Positions 1 to 4,654 of a stretch of 10,062 bases of DNA are shown in pieces. Source of the stretch: Methanobacteriota archaeon (GTDB lineage Archaea > Halobacteriota > Syntropharchaeia > JACQPP01); contig JACQPP010000060.1 of the NCBI GenBank assembly GCA_016207465.1, forward strand, positions 1-10,062, read 5' to 3'. Each line of letters begins with the position of its first letter. Position 1 is the stretch's first letter. Position numbers and translations under genes: made by a program. Below the pieces are notes generated by a model. That model had not been told where the DNA came from, ran no database searches, and worked only from the letters and a program-made list of their open reading frames with translations.

Positions 1-2
1 CA

Positions 3-1022
3 CCGCTCCGCCCCCGCGCCCCCGGAGTCCCCCCCGGTTTCCCCGGAATCCGCCGACAACCGGTAGAGCCTCTGCTCTCCCCTCTCCTCCGAGCCGACGA
101 CCCCCTGTCGCTCCAGGTTCAGCAGGTAGGACTCGGTGCTGGTCTCCAGGAACCGCTTCGGCATCCCCTTCACGTCGGCGTAGACGAGGGCCGATATCTG
201 CGGGACCGAGAGGGTGCCCCCGGCGCGGAGGGTATCGAGGACCTTCTGCTCCCGGCGGCGCTTGGACTCCATGGTGGAGCGGATGCGCTCCGTAGCATCG
301 GAGCGCGGGGGACCGTGGCCGGGCAGGAGCCAGTCCACCCGGAGGTCCATGAGGCGCTCCAGGGAGGCATAGTAGTCCCCCATGTTCCCCGCGATGGGCT
401 CCCCGCTCCCCACATAGGGGGTCCCCTTGCCCAGCACATGGTCCCCGGTGAACAGCAGGCGGCGCCCCGCCTCGTAGAGGCAGAGGTGGCCGGGGGCGTG
501 GCCCGGGGTGTGGATGGCCCGAAGCCGCATCCCCCCCACCCGGACCTCTCCACCCTCCTCCAGCGGCTCCACCGGCAAGCCCAGCAGCTCCCGGAACTGC
601 CTCTGTCCCTCCTCGAATATCCGGCGCCCGATGGGGTCCATCCGCTCCCACAGTTTCGCCGGGGGCTTCCACGTGGACTGGTTCCGGATGGACTCCAGGG
701 CCCGGGGGTGCATCAGAATCCGCGCCTCGGTGAACCCCCGGGCCTCCGGGTCCCCCCCGGCGTGGTCCACGTGCTCATGGGTGTTCACAATCCGCGCCAC
801 CCGGCGGGGAGACACCCCCGCCCCCTCCAGAGCCGTCTCCAGGGTCTTCCGGGAGCGCCCGTAGCCCGCCCCCGCATCCACCAGGCACGCCTCCCCGCCG
901 TCCACCAGGAGATAGGCGTGGGAAATCTCCTCTCCCGGGAAAGGGGTGGTGACGGGGACCTGGAAGACCCCGGGGACCACCTCCTGGACCTTTACCTTCC
1001 GCTCGCGAGATGTTTTTTCCAC
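3..1022 (-). CDS. Metallo-beta-lactamase-fold hydrolase, LACTB2/glyoxalase II-like (3' end beyond window)
   Basis: About 340 codons are visible, read leftwards and running off the left edge without a stop. Numbered from the GTG at 1022, the protein carries the dinuclear metal set of the superfamily: T81-H-E-H-V-D-H87, HTPGH (H175), FTGDH (D194) and LPGHG (H236). Residues about 250-322 form a basic helix followed by a winged-helix-like segment, as in LACTB2-type proteins. The end (from about 323) is Gly/Ala/Ser-rich, so the stop is probably close. The substrate cannot be told: thioesters, lactones, phosphodiesters and RNA are all used in this family. No ATG is available in frame. I chose GTG 1022 because a TATA-like box lies about 29 nt upstream, as at other genes here, and because it keeps the first beta strand (KVQEVVPGVFQVPV). 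GTG 980 is the alternative. Fold is certain, start and function are not. Confidence 0.85.
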   Translation of the reverse strand, partial: MEKTSRERKVKVQEVVPGVFQVPVTTPFPGEEISHAYLLVDGGEACLVDAGAGYGRSRKTLETALEGAGVSPRRVARIVNTHEHVDHAGGDPEARGFTEARILMHPRALESIRNQSTWKPPAKLWERMDPIGRRIFEEGQRQFRELLGLPVEPLEEGGEVRVGGMRLRAIHTPGHAPGHLCLYEAGRRLLFTGDHVLGKGTPYVGSGEPIAGNMGDYYASLERLMDLRVDWLLPGHGPPRSDATERIRSTMESKRRREQKVLDTLRAGGTLSVPQISALVYADVKGMPKRFLETSTESYLLNLERQGVVGSEERGEQRLYRLSADSGETGGDSGGAGAER

Positions 1023-1050
1023 GCTCGCTACGCTCGCGTGGAAAAAACAT
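1010..1050. repeat. Perfect inverted repeat, 15-bp arms and 11-nt loop
   Basis: Arms 1010-1024 (ATGTTTTTTCCACGC) and 1036-1050 are exact reverse complements around the loop TCGCTACGCTC. The outer part of each arm is A/T-rich, which stands out in this GC-rich sequence. The repeat covers the proposed GTG start (1020-1022) and the first codons of the hydrolase gene, so it is at least partly inside coding sequence. It could form a hairpin in RNA of either strand or be bound by a dimeric protein. Confidence 0.85.
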
Positions 1051-1055
1051 AAAGG
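1046..1055 (-). promoter_or_regulatory. TATA-like box of the metallo-beta-lactamase gene
   Basis: On the minus strand this reads CCTTTATGTT. Its centre is about 28-29 nt upstream of the GTG at 1022, the spacing seen at other leaderless-looking genes of the window. It overlaps the right arm of the 1010-1050 hairpin. Motif inspection only; no experimental support. Confidence 0.35.
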
Positions 1056-1090
1056 TTGTCCGGGGTGGGGCCCGGTGGAACCTCCTTTTT

Positions 1091-1129
1091 GTGAAATTTT
1101 TACCGACCGCAGGGAGGTAAAAATTTCAC
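1091..1129. repeat. Perfect inverted repeat, 14-bp A/T-rich arms and 11-nt loop
   Basis: GTGAAATTTTTACC (1091-1104) and its exact reverse complement (1116-1129) flank GACCGCAGGGA. This is the most A/T-rich stretch of the window. Each arm resembles a TATA box (AAATTTTTA / TAAAAATTT), so it could also hold promoter elements for both flanking divergent genes. Confidence 0.85.
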
Positions 1130-1148
1130 GGGCTCGCGAAGCGAGCCC
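1130..1148. repeat. Perfect inverted repeat, 8-bp arms with GAA triloop
   Basis: GGGCTCGC (1130-1137) and GCGAGCCC (1141-1148) flank GAA. The core GCGAAGC (1136-1142) is the sequence known from biophysical work as an exceptionally stable DNA mini-hairpin. It abuts the preceding inverted repeat with no gap. Confidence 0.85.
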
Positions 1149-1183
1149 AAACGCGGGCAACCTTTTTCCTCCCCCGGGCCTAC

Positions 1184-1188
1184 AGGAG
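1184..1188 (+). promoter_or_regulatory. Shine-Dalgarno of aIF1A (AGGAG)
   Basis: AGGAG lies 6 nt before the ATG at 1195 and fixes that start over the longer open frame, which would run back through the inverted repeats. A clear ribosome-binding site is unusual here for a gene that is apparently first in its transcript, and it implies a 5' leader. Confidence 0.7.
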
Positions 1189-1194
1189 AGCGGC

Positions 1195-1512
1195 ATGGCC
1201 CTGGAACCCCGACCGACTCCGCCCCCCATCGAGGGGACCGAGGGCTACCGGCTCCGCCTCCCCCGCCAAGGCGAAATCATGGGCATCGTCGAGCAGTTGC
1301 TGGGGGGCAACCGCATCCGGGTCAAGTGCGTGGACGGGAAGACCCGCATGGGGCGCATCCCCGGCCGCATCAAGAAGAAGGTGTGGATCAAGACCGGGGA
1401 CTTGGTCCTCATTGTTCCCTGGAGCTTCCAGGATGAGAAGGCCGAGGTCGCCTTCCGCTACACCCGCCAGCAGGTCGAGGCCCTCCGGCGCCAGGGAATC
1501 TGGAAGGGGTGA
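1195..1512 (+). CDS. eif1A: Archaeal translation initiation factor 1A (aIF1A)
   Basis: A 105-residue protein of the usual length for archaeal aIF1A, which binds the A site of the small ribosomal subunit and promotes start-codon selection with aIF1 and aIF2. The S1-like OB fold covers about residues 24-80: GEIMGIVEQLLGGNRIRVKC, then the family signature DGKTRMGRIPGR (48-58), KKVWIKTGDLVLIVPW and FQDEKAEV. The C-terminal helical extension with RYTRQQVEALRRQG (88-101) is also typical. The start is ATG 1195, six bases after AGGAG. Five bases separate its stop from the ATG of the dehydrogenase gene, so the two are very probably co-transcribed. The upstream region carries a cluster of perfect inverted repeats, described separately. 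Confidence 0.97.
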   Translation: MALEPRPTPPPIEGTEGYRLRLPRQGEIMGIVEQLLGGNRIRVKCVDGKTRMGRIPGRIKKKVWIKTGDLVLIVPWSFQDEKAEVAFRYTRQQVEALRRQGIWKG

Positions 1513-1517
1513 GGGCC

Positions 1518-2372
1518 ATGGGGATGCAGCGGGTGGCCGTCGTCGGCGCGGGAACCATGGGGACCGGCATCGCCCAGGTGGCCGCCCAGGCGGGCTTCGA
1601 TGTGCTGCTCATCGGGCGGGACCCGGAGAAGATGAAGAAGCGCGCGGAGGGAATTCGCTCCACGCTGATGCGGCTGGTGGAGAAGGGGAGGCTCTCGCCG
1701 AAGGACGCGGAGGCGGCCCTCTCCCGTCTGAGGACCGGCGCGGGGCTGGACGCGGCCAAGGACGCCGACATCGTCATCGAGAGCGTGGCGGAGGACGTGA
1801 AGGTGAAGGTGGAGGTGCTCCGGACCCTCGACCTCCTGGTGCGCCCCGAGGCCATCCTCGCCTCCAACACCTCCTCCCTCTCCATCTCGGAGCTGGCCGC
1901 CTCCACGAAGAAGCCGGAGCGGGTGGTGGGGATGCACTTCTTCAACCCGGCGGCGGTGATGAAGCTGGTGGAGGTGGTGCGGGGGACCGACACCAATGAT
2001 GCCACCGTGGCCGCCACGAAGGAGTTCGCCGCCCGCCTGGGAAAAACCCCCATCGTGGTGAGGGACGTGAAGGGGTTCGTGGTGAACCGCCTCCTCTTCC
2101 TCTACATGAACGAGGCCATGATTTCCCTCCAGGAGGGCATCTCCACCGCCGAGGAGATTGACACCGGCCTCAAGCTGGGGGCCAACCACCCCATGGGGCC
2201 CTTCGAGCTGGCGGACCTCGTCGGCCTGGATGTGGCCTTGAGCATCCTGGAGTCCCTCCACGACGAGCACGGGGGGCGCTTCCGGCCCACCCCGCTCCTG
2301 CGGGACCTGGTGCGGGCGGGCCACCTGGGGCGCAAGACAGGCCGCGGGTTCTACACCTACGACAAGAAGTAG
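1518..2372 (+). CDS. 3-hydroxyacyl-CoA dehydrogenase (3-hydroxybutyryl-CoA dehydrogenase family)
   Basis: A 284-residue single-module enzyme oxidising (S)-3-hydroxyacyl-CoA to 3-ketoacyl-CoA with NAD+. The N-terminal Rossmann domain shows VAVVGAGTMGTGIAQ with the GxGxxG glycines at 10, 12 and 15. The active-site region has SNTSSLSISELA (116-127) and GMHFFNPAAVMKLVEVV with catalytic His140 and Glu152, followed by DVKGFVVNRLL. The C-terminal dimerisation/substrate domain contains GANHPMGPFELADLVGLD. The length is standard for the stand-alone enzyme; it is not fused to a hydratase. Possible starts are GTG 1509 (overlapping the aIF1A stop as GTGA), ATG 1518 and ATG 1524; I prefer 1518, which has GGTGAGGG just upstream. 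The stop TAG is directly followed by the ATG of the hydratase, which catalyses the preceding beta-oxidation step, so the two probably act together. Chain-length preference and direction cannot be read from the sequence. Confidence 0.95.
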   Translation: MGMQRVAVVGAGTMGTGIAQVAAQAGFDVLLIGRDPEKMKKRAEGIRSTLMRLVEKGRLSPKDAEAALSRLRTGAGLDAAKDADIVIESVAEDVKVKVEVLRTLDLLVRPEAILASNTSSLSISELAASTKKPERVVGMHFFNPAAVMKLVEVVRGTDTNDATVAATKEFAARLGKTPIVVRDVKGFVVNRLLFLYMNEAMISLQEGISTAEEIDTGLKLGANHPMGPFELADLVGLDVALSILESLHDEHGGRFRPTPLLRDLVRAGHLGRKTGRGFYTYDKK

Positions 2373-3149
2373 ATGACATCCATCCTCGTCTCCCGGGAGG
2401 GCCCCCTGGCCACCGTCACCCTGAACCGCCCGGAGCGGCTCAACGCCCTCGACCTGGAGATGCTTGGCGAGCTCCAGGGGGCCCTGGAGTCCCTCCGCGG
2501 CGACCCCGGGGTGCGGGGGGTCATCCTCACCGGGGCGGGGGAGCGGGCCTTCGCCGCCGGGGCCGACATCGCGGGGTTCCGCGACCGGAGCCCCCTGTGG
2601 GGCCAGGAGTTCGCCCGCCGCGGCCAGGAGACCGCCCGGGCCATCGAGACCCTGCCCCAGCCGACCCTGGCGGCCATCAACGGCCACGCCCTTGGCGGGG
2701 GACTCGAACTCGCCCTCGCCTGCGACCTCCGCCTCAGCGTCCCCCGGGCAAAGCTGGGGCTCCCGGAGGTCAACCTGGGGCTCATGCCCGGCTGGGGCGG
2801 AACCCAGAGGCTCCCCCGGCTGGTGGGAAGCGGGCGGGCCCGCGAGATGATACTTACCGGGGAGCCCATCGGGGGGGACGAGGCCCACCGCATCGGCCTG
2901 GTCAACCGGCTGGTGGAGCCCCCCGGGCTGATGAAGGCGGCCCGGGAGACCCTGGTGAAAATCGCCGAGAAGAGCCCCCTCTCCCTCCGGCTGGCCAAGG
3001 AGGCCATCCGCGAGGGCTACCGCCCCGCCCAGGAATCGGGACTGGCCCTGGAGCGCGAACTCTTCGCCATGCTCTTCTCCACCCAGGACGCCCGCGAGGG
3101 GGTCTCTGCGTTCCTCGAGAAACGACCACCGAAATTCCAGGGCAAATAG
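2373..3149 (+). CDS. Enoyl-CoA hydratase (crotonase family)
   Basis: A 258-residue protein, the normal crotonase length, hydrating trans-2-enoyl-CoA to 3-hydroxyacyl-CoA. The oxyanion-hole segment is AFAAGADIAGF (59-69) with the second backbone region NGHALGGGLELALACD (103-118). Both acid/base glutamates of true hydratases are present: E112 in GGGLELA and E132 in LPEVNLGLMPGWGGTQRL. This favours a hydratase over crotonase relatives that lack one of the pair. The ATG follows the dehydrogenase TAG with no gap and there is no strong Shine-Dalgarno, suggesting translational coupling. With the upstream dehydrogenase it gives two consecutive beta-oxidation steps; no acyl-CoA dehydrogenase or thiolase gene is in the window. 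Confidence 0.95.
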   Translation: MTSILVSREGPLATVTLNRPERLNALDLEMLGELQGALESLRGDPGVRGVILTGAGERAFAAGADIAGFRDRSPLWGQEFARRGQETARAIETLPQPTLAAINGHALGGGLELALACDLRLSVPRAKLGLPEVNLGLMPGWGGTQRLPRLVGSGRAREMILTGEPIGGDEAHRIGLVNRLVEPPGLMKAARETLVKIAEKSPLSLRLAKEAIREGYRPAQESGLALERELFAMLFSTQDAREGVSAFLEKRPPKFQGK

Positions 3150-3243
3150 AGCCGTTTTCCGCCCCGGTTTGAACTATCTCGCCCTCTGAATCCCCCGTTT
3201 CACCTCTCTTTCCGATGGAGACGTCCCGGGAGCGCGGGCAGAA

Positions 3244-3253
3244 GGTTTTTGAA
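3244..3253 (+). promoter_or_regulatory. TATA-like box of the zinc-ribbon gene
   Basis: GGTTTTTGAA is centred about 28 nt before the ATG at 3277, and almost the same motif precedes the gene at 5919. It supports the ATG at 3277 rather than the in-frame ATG at 3265, which would be too close. It sits in the 127-bp spacer after the hydratase gene; the rest of that spacer (3150-3243) is pyrimidine-rich with nothing else recognisable. Confidence 0.5.
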
Positions 3254-3276
3254 TCCCCCTCACGATGGGGGGCAAC

Positions 3277-3417
3277 ATGGTGCAAGCCTATTGTGTGAAA
3301 TGCAAGGCCAAGAGGGACATTCAGAACCCGAAGCAGGTGACCCTCAAGAACAAGAAGAAGGCCACCAAGGGAACCTGCCCGAAGTGCGGCACCAACGTCT
3401 TCCGCATCGGCGGTTAG
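3277..3417 (+). CDS. Small zinc-ribbon protein, DUF5679-like
   Basis: A 46-residue, strongly basic protein with two CxxC knuckles: YCVKC (C6, C9) and TCPKC (C34, C37), expected to bind one zinc. The linker is lysine-rich (KNKKKATKG) and the protein ends VFRIGG. Arrangement and residues between and after the knuckles (AYCVKCKAK, ATKGTCPKCGT, FRIG) match my memory of the DUF5679 family, small proteins of archaea, bacteria and some large viruses with no settled function; binding nucleic acid or ribosomes is a guess from charge and size. An in-frame ATG at 3265 would add four residues; the TATA-like box centred near 3248 fits 3277 and a leaderless message. It is a single gene convergent with tatD, 67 bp apart. 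Confidence 0.85.
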   Translation: MVQAYCVKCKAKRDIQNPKQVTLKNKKKATKGTCPKCGTNVFRIGG

Positions 3418-3484
3418 ACACACCGCGTCTCTCCGGGTCCCACCCCCTCTGGCTACGTTACGTCCCCATTTTCCCCAGCCGTTT

Positions 3485-4231
3485 CTACAGTCGGTAGAAT
3501 CGGCGGGCGTTTTCCTCAGTGGCCCGGGCCACCCTCTCCACGGGCTCCCCGCGGAGGCGCGCAATCTCCTCCACCACCCGGGGGACCTCCCCGGGCTCGT
3601 TCCGCACGCCGAGACCGAAGAAGGGGGCGTCGCTCTCCGTCACCAGGGCGCCGAGGGGGAGGCTCTGGGCCACCCGGCGGGGGTTCTTGAACTTCCACAC
3701 CCCCGGCCCCAGGCTGAGGAGGGCCCCGCGGGCGGCCACCTCCCCGGCCAGGGTCCTGGAGGCGGTCCAGCAATGGAAGAGACACCTGGCCCCCGAGTCG
3801 AGGATGAAGCGGTAGTCCTCCGGGGGGGCGTTGCGCATATGGAGCACTGCGGGGAGGTCGAGGTCCACCGCGAGGGCCAAGAGCCTCCCCGCGGCCTCGC
3901 GCATCCGCGCCTGCTGGATGGGGTCGGTGACGTGGTGGTAGTCGAATCCAATCTCCCCGATGGCCCGCATCTCCCCCTGGTGGGCGCGGAGGAACTCCTC
4001 CACCCCGCGGATGGCGGCGTCGGGGGTGCGGGGGACCTCCATGGGGTGGAACCCGAGGGTGGCGTGGAGGAAACCCGGGTAGGCCCCTGCCAGGGCCAGC
4101 ACCCCCGGGGCCTCGTCGAGGTTCGTGGAACTCACCACCGCCCCGGAGAGGACCCGGCGGGCCCGCTCCAGCACCTCGGCCCGGTCGGGCTCGAAGGCGG
4201 GGTGGGTGAGGTGGCAGTGGACATCCAGCAT
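3485..4231 (-). CDS. TatD-family metal-dependent hydrolase (putative DNase)
   Basis: A 248-residue amidohydrolase-superfamily TIM barrel close to the usual TatD length of about 260. Metal and catalytic residues are in the expected order: DVHCHL (H5, H7), GEIGFDYH (E93), LHMR (H131), FHCWTAS (H153) and ESDAP (D201). Family members are Mg/Mn-dependent nucleases, some with 3'-5' exonuclease activity on DNA or RNA; the real substrate here is unknown. The start is ATG 4231, five bases after GGAG (4240-4237); a GTG six bases further upstream would leave no room for the ribosome-binding site. It follows the small membrane-protein gene by 13 bp and is presumably co-transcribed with it. Confidence 0.92.
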   Translation of the reverse strand: MLDVHCHLTHPAFEPDRAEVLERARRVLSGAVVSSTNLDEAPGVLALAGAYPGFLHATLGFHPMEVPRTPDAAIRGVEEFLRAHQGEMRAIGEIGFDYHHVTDPIQQARMREAAGRLLALAVDLDLPAVLHMRNAPPEDYRFILDSGARCLFHCWTASRTLAGEVAARGALLSLGPGVWKFKNPRRVAQSLPLGALVTESDAPFFGLGVRNEPGEVPRVVEEIARLRGEPVERVARATEENARRFYRL

Positions 4232-4236
4232 AGACA

Positions 4237-4240
4237 CTCC
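4237..4240 (-). promoter_or_regulatory. Shine-Dalgarno of tatD-like gene (GGAG)
   Basis: GGAG on the minus strand, 5 nt before ATG 4231, decides that start over GTG 4237. It lies in the 13-bp gap after the stop of the upstream gene, so this second gene of the pair uses a Shine-Dalgarno whereas the first appears leaderless. Confidence 0.6.
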
Positions 4241-4244
4241 GGGG

Positions 4245-4610
4245 TCAACTCTGCATCCTCCACGCGGCGGCCCCCAGGGAGACCGCGGTGGCGGTCATCA
4301 GGAGGAGGTTTGCCTTTCTCCGGTCCCGGACCACCGGGTCCCCCTCGACGGCCACGCGCCCCTCCAGGTCGGGGTCCGGGTCTCCGGCCATGGCCCGCAT
4401 CACCCCGAAGCCCAGGAGCCCCTCCTGGAGGAAGAGGAGGGCGAAGAAGAGAGGGGGAAAGAGAAGCATCCCGTAGGCCCGGGGGGCCCCTGGGCCGGGG
4501 AGGAGATAGGCGAGGAGAAGGCTCGCCAGGAGAAGAAGGAGGCCCAGGGTGAGGCGCCGGGCCCGGCGGCGGAGCCCCAGGTTGAAGCGGCCCGGGATAT
4601 ACGCGTCCAT
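4245..4610 (-). CDS. Small membrane protein of unknown function, three predicted transmembrane segments
   Basis: I do not recognise this 121-residue protein. A basic N-terminus (RRRARR, 14-19) precedes hydrophobic segments at about 20-38, 46-72 and 99-116. The second and third are joined by an acidic-then-basic loop (DPDPDLEG ... VVRDRRKAN, about 77-101). By the positive-inside rule the N-terminus and that loop are probably cytoplasmic. The second segment is long and could be a re-entrant pair. No cysteines or obvious catalytic motif. It appears to be the first gene of a two-gene unit with the TatD-like hydrolase. Its ATG has no Shine-Dalgarno; a TATA-like box about 31 nt upstream suggests a leaderless message. 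The hydrophobicity pattern supports a real gene. Confidence 0.75.
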   Translation of the reverse strand: MDAYIPGRFNLGLRRRARRLTLGLLLLLASLLLAYLLPGPGAPRAYGMLLFPPLFFALLFLQEGLLGFGVMRAMAGDPDPDLEGRVAVEGDPVVRDRRKANLLLMTATAVSLGAAAWRMQS

Positions 4611-4618
4611 GATTCGGA

Positions 4619-4629
4619 AAGTTCTATGC
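4619..4629 (+). promoter_or_regulatory. TATA-like box of hisD
   Basis: AAGTTCTATGC, centred about 30 nt before ATG 4655. No Shine-Dalgarno lies between box and start. The box is within the 44-bp spacer shared with the divergent membrane-protein gene. Confidence 0.45.
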
Positions 4630-4638
4630 CTGGGAACG

Positions 4639-4647
4639 GTTATGAGT
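4639..4647 (-). promoter_or_regulatory. TATA-like box of the membrane-protein gene
   Basis: CTCATAACC on the minus strand, centred about 31-33 nt before ATG 4610. It lies downstream of the opposing hisD box, so the two divergent promoters overlap face to face in one 44-bp spacer. Confidence 0.4.
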
Positions 4648-4654
4648 CCTCCCC

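Larger units (their letters stand above)
1051..1165 (+). ncRNA. Possible structured leader RNA upstream of aIF1A (three-way-junction layout)
   Basis: Read on the plus strand, 1051-1062 can pair with 1154-1165 (12 bp, one G-U) and closes a domain holding two perfect hairpins: 1091-1104 with 1116-1129 (14 bp, 11-nt loop) and, directly abutting, 1130-1137 with 1141-1148 (8 bp, GAA loop). Only five bases (1149-1153) separate the last hairpin from the closing stem, while 28 bases (1063-1090) form the other joining strand. The aIF1A Shine-Dalgarno follows 19 nt after the domain. It is not established that this stretch is transcribed; the arms could instead be DNA binding sites or contain TATA boxes. 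I do not recognise it as a known riboswitch or sRNA class. Confidence 0.35.

Noticed and set aside
1048..1050. ATG on the minus strand as start of the metallo-beta-lactamase gene
   Set aside because: It is out of frame with the conserved hydrolase sequence and gives a low-complexity protein.
1010..1148. Inverted-repeat cluster as a CRISPR array or transcription terminator
   Set aside because: The repeats are not direct repeats with regular spacers, and they lie upstream of, or at the start of, both flanking genes rather than after a gene end.
946..1194. N-terminal extension of aIF1A through the inverted repeats
   Set aside because: It has no similarity to aIF1A, and ATG 1195 has a Shine-Dalgarno six bases upstream and gives the usual family length.
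1458..2888. 476-codon minus-strand open frame
   Set aside because: It is antisense to the dehydrogenase and hydratase genes, which have complete family motifs. Its Gly/Pro/His/Glu-rich composition is what GC-rich DNA gives in a shadow frame.
3418..3484. Convergent spacer between the zinc-ribbon and tatD genes as a hairpin terminator
   Set aside because: It has only short T runs (for example near 3472-3475) and no convincing stem, so no terminator is annotated.
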